A DNA stretch of 64,000 nt. Origin: Lactobacillus crispatus. Its GTDB lineage: Bacteria; Bacillota; Bacilli; Lactobacillales; Lactobacillaceae. The translations under genes were made by a program, and so were the position numbers. The DNA is taken from assembly GCF_018987235.1 (NCBI RefSeq), contig NZ_CP072197.1, forward strand, positions 1,054,001 to 1,118,000. Direction: 5' to 3'. Below the pieces are notes generated by a model, which worked only from the letters and a program-made list of their open reading frames with translations, ran no database searches and was not told where the DNA came from. This document shows positions 26,815 to 35,860 of this stretch, in pieces (positions within the stretch are counted from its first letter, which is position 1; every line of letters starts with the position of its first letter).

Positions 26815-27693
26815 TTATTTTAATTCGAGCTTATCAATATCAACCATCCATGCAATTGCAATTGATTTCTCTCCTAAGTGTGTAGCGATTACTGGACTAA
26901 ATTCAGCTACATCAACTGGCTTATCTGGAAAGTTTTCATTAACAAATTGCTTAATTTGCTCCGCTTGCTTTAAATCATTTGAGTGAAATACAAACAAGCG
27001 GAGCTTATCTTTATAAGGCAAATTTGCTGTCTTCTCTAAAGTTAATTTTTCTACCTTAGAAACAGCACGCCTTAATGATCTGATCTTATCAAAAGCAACG
27101 ATTTTTCCTTCATCATTAAAAGTTAACAAAGGCTTGATTTGAAGCATTGTCCCAATAAAAGCACCGGCATTGCTTAAACGGCCACCACGACTTAAGTTTT
27201 TAAGATCATCTACTACAAAGAATTCATCAATTGTCTTACGTATCTCATCTAATTTCTTTAAGATAGCCTCTGGTTCCATACCATTTTTTATCATTCTTGC
27301 GGCAGCTAACACCAAGTAGCCTTGCAATCTAACTGTCATCTTAGAATCGTATGGATATAAATTATATTCAGGATTGTTATGTGCCATATTTACCATATTT
27401 TGATAAAAGCCTGAGATACCACTGGACAAAGTGATAGCGATAATAGCTTCATAGCCTTCTCCGTGTAATTTATTACATAATTCTATCATTTGACCCATGC
27501 TGGGCTGTGAAGTTTTAGGAAAAGCAGCACCTTGTCTCTCCATCTCAAAAAGCTGGGTGGAAGTGATATTAACGCCTTCTGAATATTCCTTATCACCTAC
27601 GATGACAGGAATAGGAACTACATTAATATCATTATTTTTAACTTCTTGATCAGTTAAGACACTAGTACTGTCAGTAACTAATGCAATTTTCAA
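26815..27693 (-). CDS. DegV-family fatty-acid-binding protein
   Basis: About 292 residues. DegV/FakB fold: IALVTDSTSVL at the N-terminus, the fatty acid-binding TSQPSMGQM and ITLSSGISGFYQ motifs, and DLKNLSRGGRLSNAGAFIGTMLQIKPLL in the centre. FakB proteins present fatty acids to the FakA kinase. No kinase is adjacent. TTG at 27693 is preferred because GAAGGG lies 9 bases upstream; an ATG at 27711 has no ribosome site. Confidence 0.88.
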   Translation of the reverse strand: MKIALVTDSTSVLTDQEVKNNDINVVPIPVIVGDKEYSEGVNITSTQLFEMERQGAAFPKTSQPSMGQMIELCNKLHGEGYEAIIAITLSSGISGFYQNMVNMAHNNPEYNLYPYDSKMTVRLQGYLVLAAARMIKNGMEPEAILKKLDEIRKTIDEFFVVDDLKNLSRGGRLSNAGAFIGTMLQIKPLLTFNDEGKIVAFDKIRSLRRAVSKVEKLTLEKTANLPYKDKLRLFVFHSNDLKQAEQIKQFVNENFPDKPVDVAEFSPVIATHLGEKSIAIAWMVDIDKLELK

Positions 27694-27762
27694 TTTATTA
27701 ACCCTTCCCATATCTAATTTAGCATAGAAAAATTATAGCATAAAAGGCACCTATCACGCACC

Positions 27763-28179
27763 CTATTCCATTTTTTCTAGGGTCATAGAAGTATCAGCGA
27801 CTTGATTTAATTGCTTAATAAATAAATTAGCAGCATCTCTGTCAAAATAGACAAATAATAAATTCTCAATCTTAGTCAGAGTTTTTTTTAGTTCTTTAGC
27901 TTTAGTCACGCCAGCTTCACTTAGATTCACAATCTTGCTTGAATCTTTTTCCGATCTAGTGATATTAATAAAGCTCATAGTCTTCTTTTGCTGCAATTGA
28001 CGACTTAAGGTTGATAATGAAATATTAAGCGCTTCTGCCAGCTTCCCCATCGCTAATGCTTGATTTTTGTTTTCATCAAAAAATAGCAAAATTCGAGTTT
28101 GTGAAATATTTAAGCCACATTTGTGATTTATTTCTTTTTTCACTTGATCTGCGATCGTACTAAAAAATAATACATCCAT
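27763..28179 (-). CDS. MarR-family transcriptional regulator
   Basis: 138 residues with the winged helix typical of MarR (ISQTRILLFF, MGKLAEALNISLSTLSRQLQQ, then the wing around SEKDSSKIVNLSEAG). It is shorter and more divergent than average but complete. ATG 28179 is chosen over an upstream in-frame start at 28257 because the MarR fold starts here and AGGA precedes it. Two TTGTA/TACAA palindromes lie 100-140 bases upstream. Confidence 0.78.
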   Translation of the reverse strand: MDVLFFSTIADQVKKEINHKCGLNISQTRILLFFDENKNQALAMGKLAEALNISLSTLSRQLQQKKTMSFINITRSEKDSSKIVNLSEAGVTKAKELKKTLTKIENLLFVYFDRDAANLFIKQLNQVADTSMTLEKME

Positions 28180-28277
28180 TCGTATAGTCCTTTTTCTCCA
28201 ATGTAGATTACTATATACTTGTATTTTATCATTTAATATTACATTTGATAATACCAAAAGGCTAATTTATCAGCAAT

Positions 28278-28318
28278 ATTGTATAATACAATGTACTTTT
28301 TATGTTGTAATATACAAC
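28278..28318. promoter_or_regulatory. two palindromes, candidate MarR operators
   Basis: attgtataatacaat (28278-28292; 7-bp arms, 1-base centre) and gttgtaatatacaac (28304-28318; 6-bp arms, 3-base centre) share TTGTA-N-TACAA and lie 26 bases apart between divergent marR and rqcH. The shape is usual for MarR-family operators. Target assignment is inferred from position. Confidence 0.5.
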
Positions 28319-28406
28319 TGAATGATATAGCAGACTTAGCGTGAAACATTTACTACTGTATTGTAGGCTTCAATTATGATTAGCTATAACTTATAAATAT
28401 AATCAT

Positions 28407-28435
28407 TTTAGAATCTGACTAAAAATTGATATAAT
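28407..28435 (+). promoter_or_regulatory. likely promoter of rqcH
   Basis: TTTAGA (28407-28412) and TATAAT (28430-28435) with a 17-base spacer, 27 bases before the start codon. Confidence 0.5.
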
Positions 28436-28461
28436 ATTACACGAACTTTGAGGTGATATTT

Positions 28462-30153
28462 ATGGCATTTGATGGATTATTTATCCATAGTTTATTAAAA
28501 GACTTAGTCCCTACTCTGGTAGGTGGTCGCTTATCAAAAATTTATCAACCATTTGATCAAGACCTAGTCTTAATTTTTAGAAAAGATAGAAAGAATTATC
28601 AATTTTTAATTTCGGCCAATGCACAATATCCAAGAATGTATTTGACTAAACAAAACATTGCAAATCCTGATAAAGCACCTATTTTTGTCATGGTTTTAAG
28701 AAAATACTTAGAAGGTTCAGTTTTGCAATCGATTGAGCAAGTTGGCTTAGGCCGAATTGTCAACTTTCATTTTAGTAATCGAAATGAACTTGGTGATCAA
28801 GTCAAGCTCGTGCTTTCTGTAGAATTAATGGGACGTCATAGTAATGTCATCCTTTATAATCAAGAAGACAATCACATTATTGATTTACTTAAGCGAATTA
28901 ATCCTGATGAAAATAGAGCGCGTGTTTTACTGCCAAAAGCAAAATATGAGTTGCCCCCACTAAAACCAGGATTAAATGGGTTGACTCTATCAGAAAGTGA
29001 ATTTAAACAATTAAGTAGTGAAAACCAGCCTAATGAAATTGCTCAAAAAATGGATGGCTTAGATAAAGATGATCGAACTGAATTATTAGGCTATCTTGAA
29101 GACGATTACACTTATTCATCTTTTAAGATCTTTTTTAATCAGTTTGACAATCCGCGTGCTTTTATTTTAAAAACACCTAGAAATAAGCGTAAGATTTTTT
29201 GTTATTTGCCCTATCATTTAGATTTAGAGAAAGAAAGCTCTAATCCAGATCTGAATGCTGGCTTAGATGAATTTTATGAATATCAGGCAACACGTGATTG
29301 GGTTAAGCAGCGTGCAGGACAAGTTGAACGTGTAGTTAAGAATGAGCAAAAGAAACTAACTAAGAAAGTTAAAAAACTTGAGAAGCAATTAGATCTTGCT
29401 GAAAATTCAGAGGGCTATAGAATTAAAGGCGAAATTTTAAATGCAAATTTGGCTCAAGTAAAACCTGGAATGACTAAAGTTTCATTACCTAACTATTACG
29501 AAAATAATGCTCCATTAGAGATTAAATTAGATCCTGCTCTCTCCCCTGCTCGTAATGCGCAAAAGTATTTTACTCGTTACAAAAAGTTACGTGATTCTAT
29601 TAAGCACATTAATGAACAGCTTCGTATTGCTAAGGATGATATTCGTTACTTTGATTCAATTCAAACAGCTATTGACAATGCGAATCCACAGGATATTGAT
29701 CAAATTACAGATGAATTGATTAATCAAGGATATTTACGTAAACAAAAGAAAAATAAGCGTAGGAAGAAAATCACTGAACGCAATTTAAATGAATTTAAAC
29801 TTTCATCTGGTAAACACGTATTGGTTGGTAAAAACAACTATCAAAACGATTGGCTTACTCTTAAAAAAGCTAATAAATCTGATTACTGGTTTCATGTTAA
29901 GAATATGCCAGGCTCACATGTGATCTTACGCGATGATCAGCCTACTGATCAAGATATTAAAGAAGCGGCTGAGATTGCAGCTTACTTTTCTAAGGCTAAA
30001 AATTCCGCTCACGTACAAGTTGATTATGTGCAAGACAAGCGTGTGAAAAAGCCTAATGGTGCTAAACCAGGATTTGTAATCTACACTGGACAAAATTCAA
30101 TTGAAGTAACTCCTGAAGAAAAGGAAATTATGAATAAAAAAATTGAAAAATAA
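28462..30153 (+). CDS. rqcH: NFACT-family protein RqcH (fibronectin-binding protein A homologue)
   Basis: 563 residues. NFACT-N domain at the start (FDGLFIHSLLKDLVPTLVGGRLSKIYQP), a long charged coiled coil around residues 280-410, and the C-terminal NFACT-R domain (KKANKSDYWFHVKNMPGSH). RqcH binds stalled 50S subunits and adds Ala tails to incomplete chains; some homologues were first described as fibronectin-binding proteins. ATG 28462 follows GAGGTGAT; an upstream in-frame start at 28453 overlaps that ribosome site. Confidence 0.9.
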   Translation: MAFDGLFIHSLLKDLVPTLVGGRLSKIYQPFDQDLVLIFRKDRKNYQFLISANAQYPRMYLTKQNIANPDKAPIFVMVLRKYLEGSVLQSIEQVGLGRIVNFHFSNRNELGDQVKLVLSVELMGRHSNVILYNQEDNHIIDLLKRINPDENRARVLLPKAKYELPPLKPGLNGLTLSESEFKQLSSENQPNEIAQKMDGLDKDDRTELLGYLEDDYTYSSFKIFFNQFDNPRAFILKTPRNKRKIFCYLPYHLDLEKESSNPDLNAGLDEFYEYQATRDWVKQRAGQVERVVKNEQKKLTKKVKKLEKQLDLAENSEGYRIKGEILNANLAQVKPGMTKVSLPNYYENNAPLEIKLDPALSPARNAQKYFTRYKKLRDSIKHINEQLRIAKDDIRYFDSIQTAIDNANPQDIDQITDELINQGYLRKQKKNKRRKKITERNLNEFKLSSGKHVLVGKNNYQNDWLTLKKANKSDYWFHVKNMPGSHVILRDDQPTDQDIKEAAEIAAYFSKAKNSAHVQVDYVQDKRVKKPNGAKPGFVIYTGQNSIEVTPEEKEIMNKKIEK

Positions 30154-30189
30154 AAATCATCGAACTAGTTAGTTCAATGATTCTCATAA

Positions 30190-30222
30190 ATGCAAAGTCA
30201 TATCGACTTTGCATTTTGTTTT
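30190..30222 (+). terminator. terminator of rqcH
   Basis: Perfect 10-bp arms atgcaaagtc / gactttgcat with a 5-base loop and a T-rich tail. Between it and the rqcH stop is a second weaker stem (aatcat...atgatt). The carB-like gene ends on the other strand at 30228. Confidence 0.85.
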
Positions 30223-30227
30223 GCTTA

Positions 30228-33200
30228 TTAAATAGGTTGAGTAGTTAAAGCCAATGATTCTAGAACGTCTAAAATCAATTCCGCTGTTTCGATACTTGAG
30301 AAAACAGGAATATGTGTATTCAGCGCTTCATCTCTGATGCGCGATGCATCTTCGCTAGCTGCATCAGACAAATTAGTAATATTAATAACCATGACGATCT
30401 TATGTTGACGAATTTTATCTAGTAGATTTCTAGGGTCTTTATGAACCTTCTCCACTACTCCAGTAGTAATCCCAGCTTCCGCAAACATATTAGCTGTTCC
30501 TTCGGTCGCAATTAATTTGAAACCCAAGCGATCAAATCGGCGAGCTAGTTGGGTCACGCGATTCTTGTCTTCATCTCTGACTGAAATAAAGATTGTTCCA
30601 TAACTTGGAATATGTAAATCACTTGCTTCATATCCTTTGTATAAAGCCTTAGCTAGTTGAGTATCTCGACCCATTACAGAACCTGAGGATTTCATATTTG
30701 AATCGAAAGTATTACCACTTGAATAATTAAGAAATGAAAATACTGGCATTTTAATATGAATAAAATCGCTGTTTTGCCATAGACCATTAGGATATCCTAG
30801 CTCTGCTAAATTTTTGCCAATTAAAGCTTCTGTAGCACAAGTAGTGATATCCTTATCTAGTGATTTTGATAAAAATGCTACATTATGACCTGCATATGGT
30901 TTAATTTGCAATAGATATAGGTCATTATCAACGAATAAATAGTGCAGATTAAAAATACCTTTTGTTTTCAGCTGCTTAATTAATTTAATTGACTCTTGCT
31001 CAATCTTTTTTTGCTGCTCTTCGGTTAAATTTTGCGGCTGAATCACTGCAATTGAATCAGAGGCATGCGAACCTGTTTGCTCTAGATGTTCAATTATACC
31101 GGGCAAAGTTACATTGGTACCATCAGAGATAGCCGTTACCTCATATTTGTGTCCCTCAATAAAGCGAGAAATAGTTATTTGATCAAGTTGGTTTTCTGCT
31201 AAATATTTCTCTATTGCAGGAACATCATAAACAACTGCAGATTTTTTCTTGTTTTCTTTATTCATACCGCCAATTAAAAGTGGAAAACCATATTTAGAAG
31301 CAAAAGCGAAAACCTGGTCTGTATCAGTTGTTTTATTTAATGCCGGGACCCGCTTTAAGGTAGTAAATTGTTGATCAAGCAAAGTAGTAATCTTATCCCG
31401 CGGATCGTCGTTTGCCTTTTGCCCAATAACGTGCAAACCACATTTTTCCAACTCTTTACTCAATGCACTGATTCTTTTGCCAGAAAATTGAACTAATACA
31501 TCAGAAATATTTTCTCTTTTAGCAACAGTTAGAATATTTTCAACTGTAATGGAATCAAAATAAACTCGGTCAATATTCTTATACCTTGATGAAATCGATT
31601 CGTCATTATTTGATAGAAGCACAGTAACATAGCCATACTTATGTAAAGTATCGGCCGCGTGAGCAATCATATAGTCAAACTCGCTAGTAACCGAAACTTG
31701 AAGCGGCAACATGCCCAAAATCAAGATCTTTTTTTCAGCATTTAAAGCTTTTGCTTCATTTTGAACATCATATGCACTGTAGTAAGCACAAACATTAGGT
31801 TTATATATACCTGCTGAGCCGTCGATCTTCAAATATGATGGCTGCAAGTCAATTTTATTAATCAAAGAGCGAACTTCAGTAACTGATTTTTGTAAAATCT
31901 TAGCTAATAATGGGTTAAAGAATCCATAGTCTTTAGCTTCTTGCAGCAAATCACGCGAAGGCTGCTCCTTCTCTTGTAATAACTTTTTGCCAAGTCTTAC
32001 AATGTGAAGCAATTTCTGATAATAAACCGGATGCAAATGTGTTACTTTTTGTAATTCAGAATATGGAATATCTTGATCAATTGCGGCTAATAATTTAACT
32101 AAATGCAATTCATCAGGATGTGCCAAATCATTCAAAATATCTGCAGTGGATTTTTCTTTTTCTTTTATAAAAGCATGCCAACCCAGTTCTAAATTAATAG
32201 TTGCATCTAAGCCTTTCAGAAAAGCAGTTTCAAAATTACGCCCTACACCCATTGCTTCTCCACTTGCTTGCATGCGACTTCCTAGCAAATAGTGGTTATA
32301 ACCGGATTCAGCAAATGACCAATATGGCATTTTAATTGCTACTGCATCTAAGGTGGGTTCAATTGAGGCATTAAGTCCAGATAGAGGATCGGTAATCTCA
32401 TTCAGTCGATAACCGATAGCAACTTTGCTAACGACATATCCCACATCATACATTCCAATTCTTTGAGCCCAAACAGAACTTCGCGTCAAACGCGGACGAA
32501 TCGTCAAAAGCTTAGATCGAATTTGAGTTCCATGGTGTTTAATCGCAAAATGAAAACTAGCAAATCCAATGAGATCAAGATTAGACATGATTTTTCTAAC
32601 GGTTATTCTTAACTCTTGAATATGATCATTGCTTAGGGTTAATGATGGCATCACAACTGCAGAGTCACCTGAATTAATACCTACAGCTTCAATAGATCCC
32701 GCAAAATTGATAAAAGCTAAATTGCCATCCTTATCACGGATTACGTCAACAATTACTTCTTCCCAACTAGATAAGTCTTCAGTTAAGCGATAATTCTTCC
32801 ATGTAAAATTATCATTTTGCTTTTCTTCTTTAAAGTAACTGATTAAATCGGTAGGATTTGCAAATTGCAAATGTTCGTTGTGTACAAAACGGTTGTACTT
32901 AGTAACTAATACGGGAAAAGTGACTTTGTCGTTAATGCTTTCTAGCGCATTATCTAAATTATCCTGAATACTCTGATTAAGTTCCCAAGATTGCCCGGTA
33001 TCAATATGTAGCTTAGTAAGCAACTTTGTCTTTTTCTGTTGATTCCCCATTTGTAGAGCACGCGAATTCAATGTTAGTAACTGAATTCCCATTTGTTCTA
33101 AAATGCCATCTTGTAATAACTTATGTGCAACCTTTAAACCATTAGTTGAACCATAAGCTGTCATAATTGCATCTGGCTCTTCCATCCGTAGAATTCTTTT

Positions 33201-33422
33201 CAGGAAGTCGAGAGTCATCGGTTCAAGATAGACTGTTACACCAGATTTTTTATCAGTTGAAATTGTAGCTGGATTAGGATTGACTAGCACAACTTGAATG
33301 CCTTCTTCTGTCAAAGCATCAATTGCTTCTGTTGCCATAAGATCCATTTCTGCTACACTACCGATTAAAGTAGGGCCTGATCCGATAATTAAAACTTTAT
33401 CTAAATCGTTTTCTAATGGCAT
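30228..33422 (-). CDS. CarB-like protein, catalytic residues lost in both halves (pseudo-carbamoyl-phosphate synthetase large subunit)
   Basis: 1064 residues, the full CarB length, with the duplicated ATP-grasp halves and the C-terminal MGS-like allosteric domain. Overall alignment to CarB is easy (LVNPNPATISTD, GDSAVV, GEAMGVGR). The catalytic ligands are gone. First half: E. coli E299/N301 correspond to T307/R309, Q285 to H291, H243 to N250, and the Gly-rich ATP loop after R169 is replaced (VTKYNRFVHNEHL). Second half: E841/N843 correspond to Q839/K841, Q829 to H827, and the R715 segment is replaced. In contrast the MGS domain keeps ATEGTA, EKVH (K992) and INIT (N1014), which match nucleotide-binding residues. 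The frame is fully open. It starts 4 bases after the carA-like stop. Carbamoyl phosphate synthesis by this protein is very unlikely; a regulatory or sensor role is possible. Confidence 0.85.
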   Translation of the reverse strand: MPLENDLDKVLIIGSGPTLIGSVAEMDLMATEAIDALTEEGIQVVLVNPNPATISTDKKSGVTVYLEPMTLDFLKRILRMEEPDAIMTAYGSTNGLKVAHKLLQDGILEQMGIQLLTLNSRALQMGNQQKKTKLLTKLHIDTGQSWELNQSIQDNLDNALESINDKVTFPVLVTKYNRFVHNEHLQFANPTDLISYFKEEKQNDNFTWKNYRLTEDLSSWEEVIVDVIRDKDGNLAFINFAGSIEAVGINSGDSAVVMPSLTLSNDHIQELRITVRKIMSNLDLIGFASFHFAIKHHGTQIRSKLLTIRPRLTRSSVWAQRIGMYDVGYVVSKVAIGYRLNEITDPLSGLNASIEPTLDAVAIKMPYWSFAESGYNHYLLGSRMQASGEAMGVGRNFETAFLKGLDATINLELGWHAFIKEKEKSTADILNDLAHPDELHLVKLLAAIDQDIPYSELQKVTHLHPVYYQKLLHIVRLGKKLLQEKEQPSRDLLQEAKDYGFFNPLLAKILQKSVTEVRSLINKIDLQPSYLKIDGSAGIYKPNVCAYYSAYDVQNEAKALNAEKKILILGMLPLQVSVTSEFDYMIAHAADTLHKYGYVTVLLSNNDESISSRYKNIDRVYFDSITVENILTVAKRENISDVLVQFSGKRISALSKELEKCGLHVIGQKANDDPRDKITTLLDQQFTTLKRVPALNKTTDTDQVFAFASKYGFPLLIGGMNKENKKKSAVVYDVPAIEKYLAENQLDQITISRFIEGHKYEVTAISDGTNVTLPGIIEHLEQTGSHASDSIAVIQPQNLTEEQQKKIEQESIKLIKQLKTKGIFNLHYLFVDNDLYLLQIKPYAGHNVAFLSKSLDKDITTCATEALIGKNLAELGYPNGLWQNSDFIHIKMPVFSFLNYSSGNTFDSNMKSSGSVMGRDTQLAKALYKGYEASDLHIPSYGTIFISVRDEDKNRVTQLARRFDRLGFKLIATEGTANMFAEAGITTGVVEKVHKDPRNLLDKIRQHKIVMVINITNLSDAASEDASRIRDEALNTHIPVFSSIETAELILDVLESLALTTQPI

Positions 33423-33426
33423 ATAA

Positions 33427-34482
33427 CTACCCCATCATCTGTAAAAAATAATCAAAAATTTCATCTGCATCATTAGTGCCTGGTGCTCCTTCAGGATTAA
33501 AAGCAGTGGCGATCAATTTGTCCTTACTGTTCCAGAAGCCCGCCATCAGTTCACTGTGTAGATCAAAGTATTCACGATTCATATTCATCTTCACACTATC
33601 AGGCAACACTAGTTGGTCAATATTCATCGCTGTTTGCCAGATAGCATTACTATTTTGTTCAATCACTGGATAATTAATACCATCAAATTCTTGTGGTAAT
33701 TGAACCAGTTCAAAGCCGAGATAATCGCTCAAAGTTAAAAAACCTAATCCGATTCCTAAAATTGGATACTTACCATAAAAATGATCTAAAACTGGCGTTA
33801 GCTGATTAATTACTTCTTCTGGTTTTCCTGGCCCATTTGAAATAATTATTCCTTCAGGACGTAAGTTTTCAATATCAATCGGACTGGCACTGTATGGTAA
33901 AACTGTCGTATTTACTTTTCGTAAAGATAAAGCACGCAGCATTGAGTGCTTTAGCCCAAGATCTAGCACAGCTACAGTTCGTCCAACATTAGGGGATGCA
34001 TATGCATTCTTAGTTGAAACAGTCGCAGATTTATTTTTAGGTAAAACTAGTGCTTTAATCTGATCAAAGGCATGCTCGTCATTAGTATCCATGATCGAAG
34101 CCTTAATTGTACCTTCTTCCATTAGACGATGAACTAAAGCACGAGTGTCAACTTTGAAAATTGCAGGGATGTTCTTTTCTTTCAAAAAAGAACTTAAATC
34201 TTCAAAATTTTCACTATCTGAAATATTTAATGCAATATCGTTAGCAATAATCCCTTTAACTACGGGATCAATACTTTCATAATCAATGGCATTAATACCG
34301 TTATTACCAATCATTGGTGAAGTAAAGACTAAAATTTTACCAGCATTAGTAGGATCTGTTAATGCTTCTTGGTAGCCAAAATTAGCCGTTTGAATTGCTA
34401 ATTCACCGGTTGAAATAATACTGGCACCAATTCCTTCACCTGGAAATGAACTGCCATCTTCTAAAATCAAATAACGTTTCAT
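33427..34482 (-). CDS. CarA-like protein, glutaminase nucleophile lost (pseudo-CarA)
   Basis: 351 residues, normal CarA length. The N-terminal CPSase small-chain domain is recognisable (LEDGSSFPGEGIGA, GYQEALTDPTNAG, VDTRALVHRL), followed by a class I glutamine amidotransferase fold (ISNGPG at 214-219). The nucleophile elbow, normally GICLGHQ, reads GIGLGFL at 243-249: Cys to G245, His to F248, Gln to L249. The catalytic His in FHPE is N329; E331 remains. Glutamine hydrolysis therefore should not occur. It lies 4 bases after rluD and 4 before the carB-like gene, in one operon. Distant but intact, so selected for some other role. Confidence 0.87.
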   Translation of the reverse strand: MKRYLILEDGSSFPGEGIGASIISTGELAIQTANFGYQEALTDPTNAGKILVFTSPMIGNNGINAIDYESIDPVVKGIIANDIALNISDSENFEDLSSFLKEKNIPAIFKVDTRALVHRLMEEGTIKASIMDTNDEHAFDQIKALVLPKNKSATVSTKNAYASPNVGRTVAVLDLGLKHSMLRALSLRKVNTTVLPYSASPIDIENLRPEGIIISNGPGKPEEVINQLTPVLDHFYGKYPILGIGLGFLTLSDYLGFELVQLPQEFDGINYPVIEQNSNAIWQTAMNIDQLVLPDSVKMNMNREYFDLHSELMAGFWNSKDKLIATAFNPEGAPGTNDADEIFDYFLQMMG

Positions 34483-34486
34483 ATTA

Positions 34487-35398
34487 TCACTTACTTGTTT
34501 GTTCTAGTTGAGCCAACGTTTCTTGAAAAATTTGTGGTGGTTCTACACTAAACTCTAGCCATTCGCCAGTACTTGGATGTTTAAATCCTAATACTTTAGC
34601 ATGCAAAAATTGACCATGACCTTTCAAGGTTTTACGTGGACCGTATAATGGGTCTCCTGCAACCGGATGTCCAATATAGTCAAGATGAACTCTAATTTGA
34701 TGGGTTCTTCCAGTTTCAAGCTGACACTCAATTAAGCTATAATCCTTGAACTGCTCAAGCACCTTGAAGTGAGTAATAGCTTTTTTGCCTGTTTCAACTA
34801 CCGCCATTTTCTTGCGGTCATATGGATTGCGACCAATTGGTGCATCAATTACCCCATTTTCTTCCGCAAAATTACCATGAACAATTGCCCAATAAAGACG
34901 TTTGTTAGTCTTATGAGCCAATTGATCTTCTAATGATTCACGAGCCTTGGCGGTCTTAGCGATCATTAATAAACCAGATGTATCTTTATCAATCCGGTGG
35001 ACAATTCCAGGACGAAATCCTTCTGGTGATTGTGCTAAGGCCTTGGTGTGATATAACAACGCATTTACTAAAGTATGATCTGGATGACCTGGTGCGGGAT
35101 GCACTACCATACCTTGAGGCTTGTTAACTACAATGACATCATCGTCTTCATACACGATATCAAGTGGAATATTTTCGGGTATAACATCTAACGGTTTAAC
35201 CGCTGGAATATTAACTTCGATTTTATCTCCCGCCTGAATCTTATAAGATACTTTTTCGACTTTGCCATTAACTAGGATATTTTGGTCTTTAACCAGTTCT
35301 TTAACTCTAGTTCGAGATAGATCAGGAATTTGTTCTGAAACAAACTTATCTAAACGTCCCTTTTCGTTTTTTACTTCAAGTGAATATTCTTTAGTCAT
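34487..35398 (-). CDS. RluD-type 23S rRNA pseudouridine synthase
   Basis: 303 residues: N-terminal S4 RNA-binding domain (RLDKFVSEQIPDLSRTRV, ILVNG) and a RluA-family catalytic domain with HRIDKDTSGLL (catalytic Asp) and GRTHQIRVHL. It probably modifies 23S rRNA; RluD numbering of the sites is inferred from the family. ATG 35398 overlaps the lspA stop by 8 bases (ATGACTAA), with AAGGAAG upstream; a longer start at 35419 is less likely. Confidence 0.88.
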   Translation of the reverse strand: MTKEYSLEVKNEKGRLDKFVSEQIPDLSRTRVKELVKDQNILVNGKVEKVSYKIQAGDKIEVNIPAVKPLDVIPENIPLDIVYEDDDVIVVNKPQGMVVHPAPGHPDHTLVNALLYHTKALAQSPEGFRPGIVHRIDKDTSGLLMIAKTAKARESLEDQLAHKTNKRLYWAIVHGNFAEENGVIDAPIGRNPYDRKKMAVVETGKKAITHFKVLEQFKDYSLIECQLETGRTHQIRVHLDYIGHPVAGDPLYGPRKTLKGHGQFLHAKVLGFKHPSTGEWLEFSVEPPQIFQETLAQLEQTSK

Positions 35399-35855
35399 GT
35401 TGTTCTTCCTTACCTTCAATAAAAATTAAGTAAATGAACACAAGGATTACTCCAACAGTAATTGCGGAATCCGCAATATTAAAAATGTTGAAGTGAACAA
35501 AATCAAGCTGAAGCATATCAACTACATATTTTAAATGCAAACGATCAATAAAATTACCAACAATTCCACCTAAGATGAGGGCTAAACCCGCATCAAACAA
35601 GGTATTCTTGTACTTTTTGTTAAAAAGAAAATACAAGCAAACACTAATGGCAATAATACTGATAATGTAAAAAAGCCACATTTGACCAGTTAAAATGTTC
35701 CAAGCCGCGCCATTATTTTGTAGATAATTAAAAGAAAGAATTCCAGGAATAATCTGGTGTACTTCTCCTATAGCATAATGAGCAACAATATAATTTTTTA
35801 GTCCTTGATCAGCAAGAACGACAACTAATGAAATAATTAAATATAAAAATTGCAT
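35391..35855 (-). CDS. lspA: lipoprotein signal peptidase
   Basis: 154 residues, four membrane spans, aspartic peptidase that removes prolipoprotein signal peptides. Family motifs: ADQGLKN, LQNNGAAWN, GNFIDRL (first catalytic Asp) and FNIADS (second). It overlaps rluD by 8 bases and lies 5 bases after fhs. Confidence 0.92.
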   Translation of the reverse strand: MQFLYLIISLVVVLADQGLKNYIVAHYAIGEVHQIIPGILSFNYLQNNGAAWNILTGQMWLFYIISIIAISVCLYFLFNKKYKNTLFDAGLALILGGIVGNFIDRLHLKYVVDMLQLDFVHFNIFNIADSAITVGVILVFIYLIFIEGKEEQHD

Positions 35856-35860
35856 ATTTT

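Noticed and set aside
30228..34482. Naming the genes carA and carB as working pyrimidine/arginine enzymes
   Set aside because: Overall similarity supports the family, but the catalytic residues are absent in both subunits, so the functional name would mislead.
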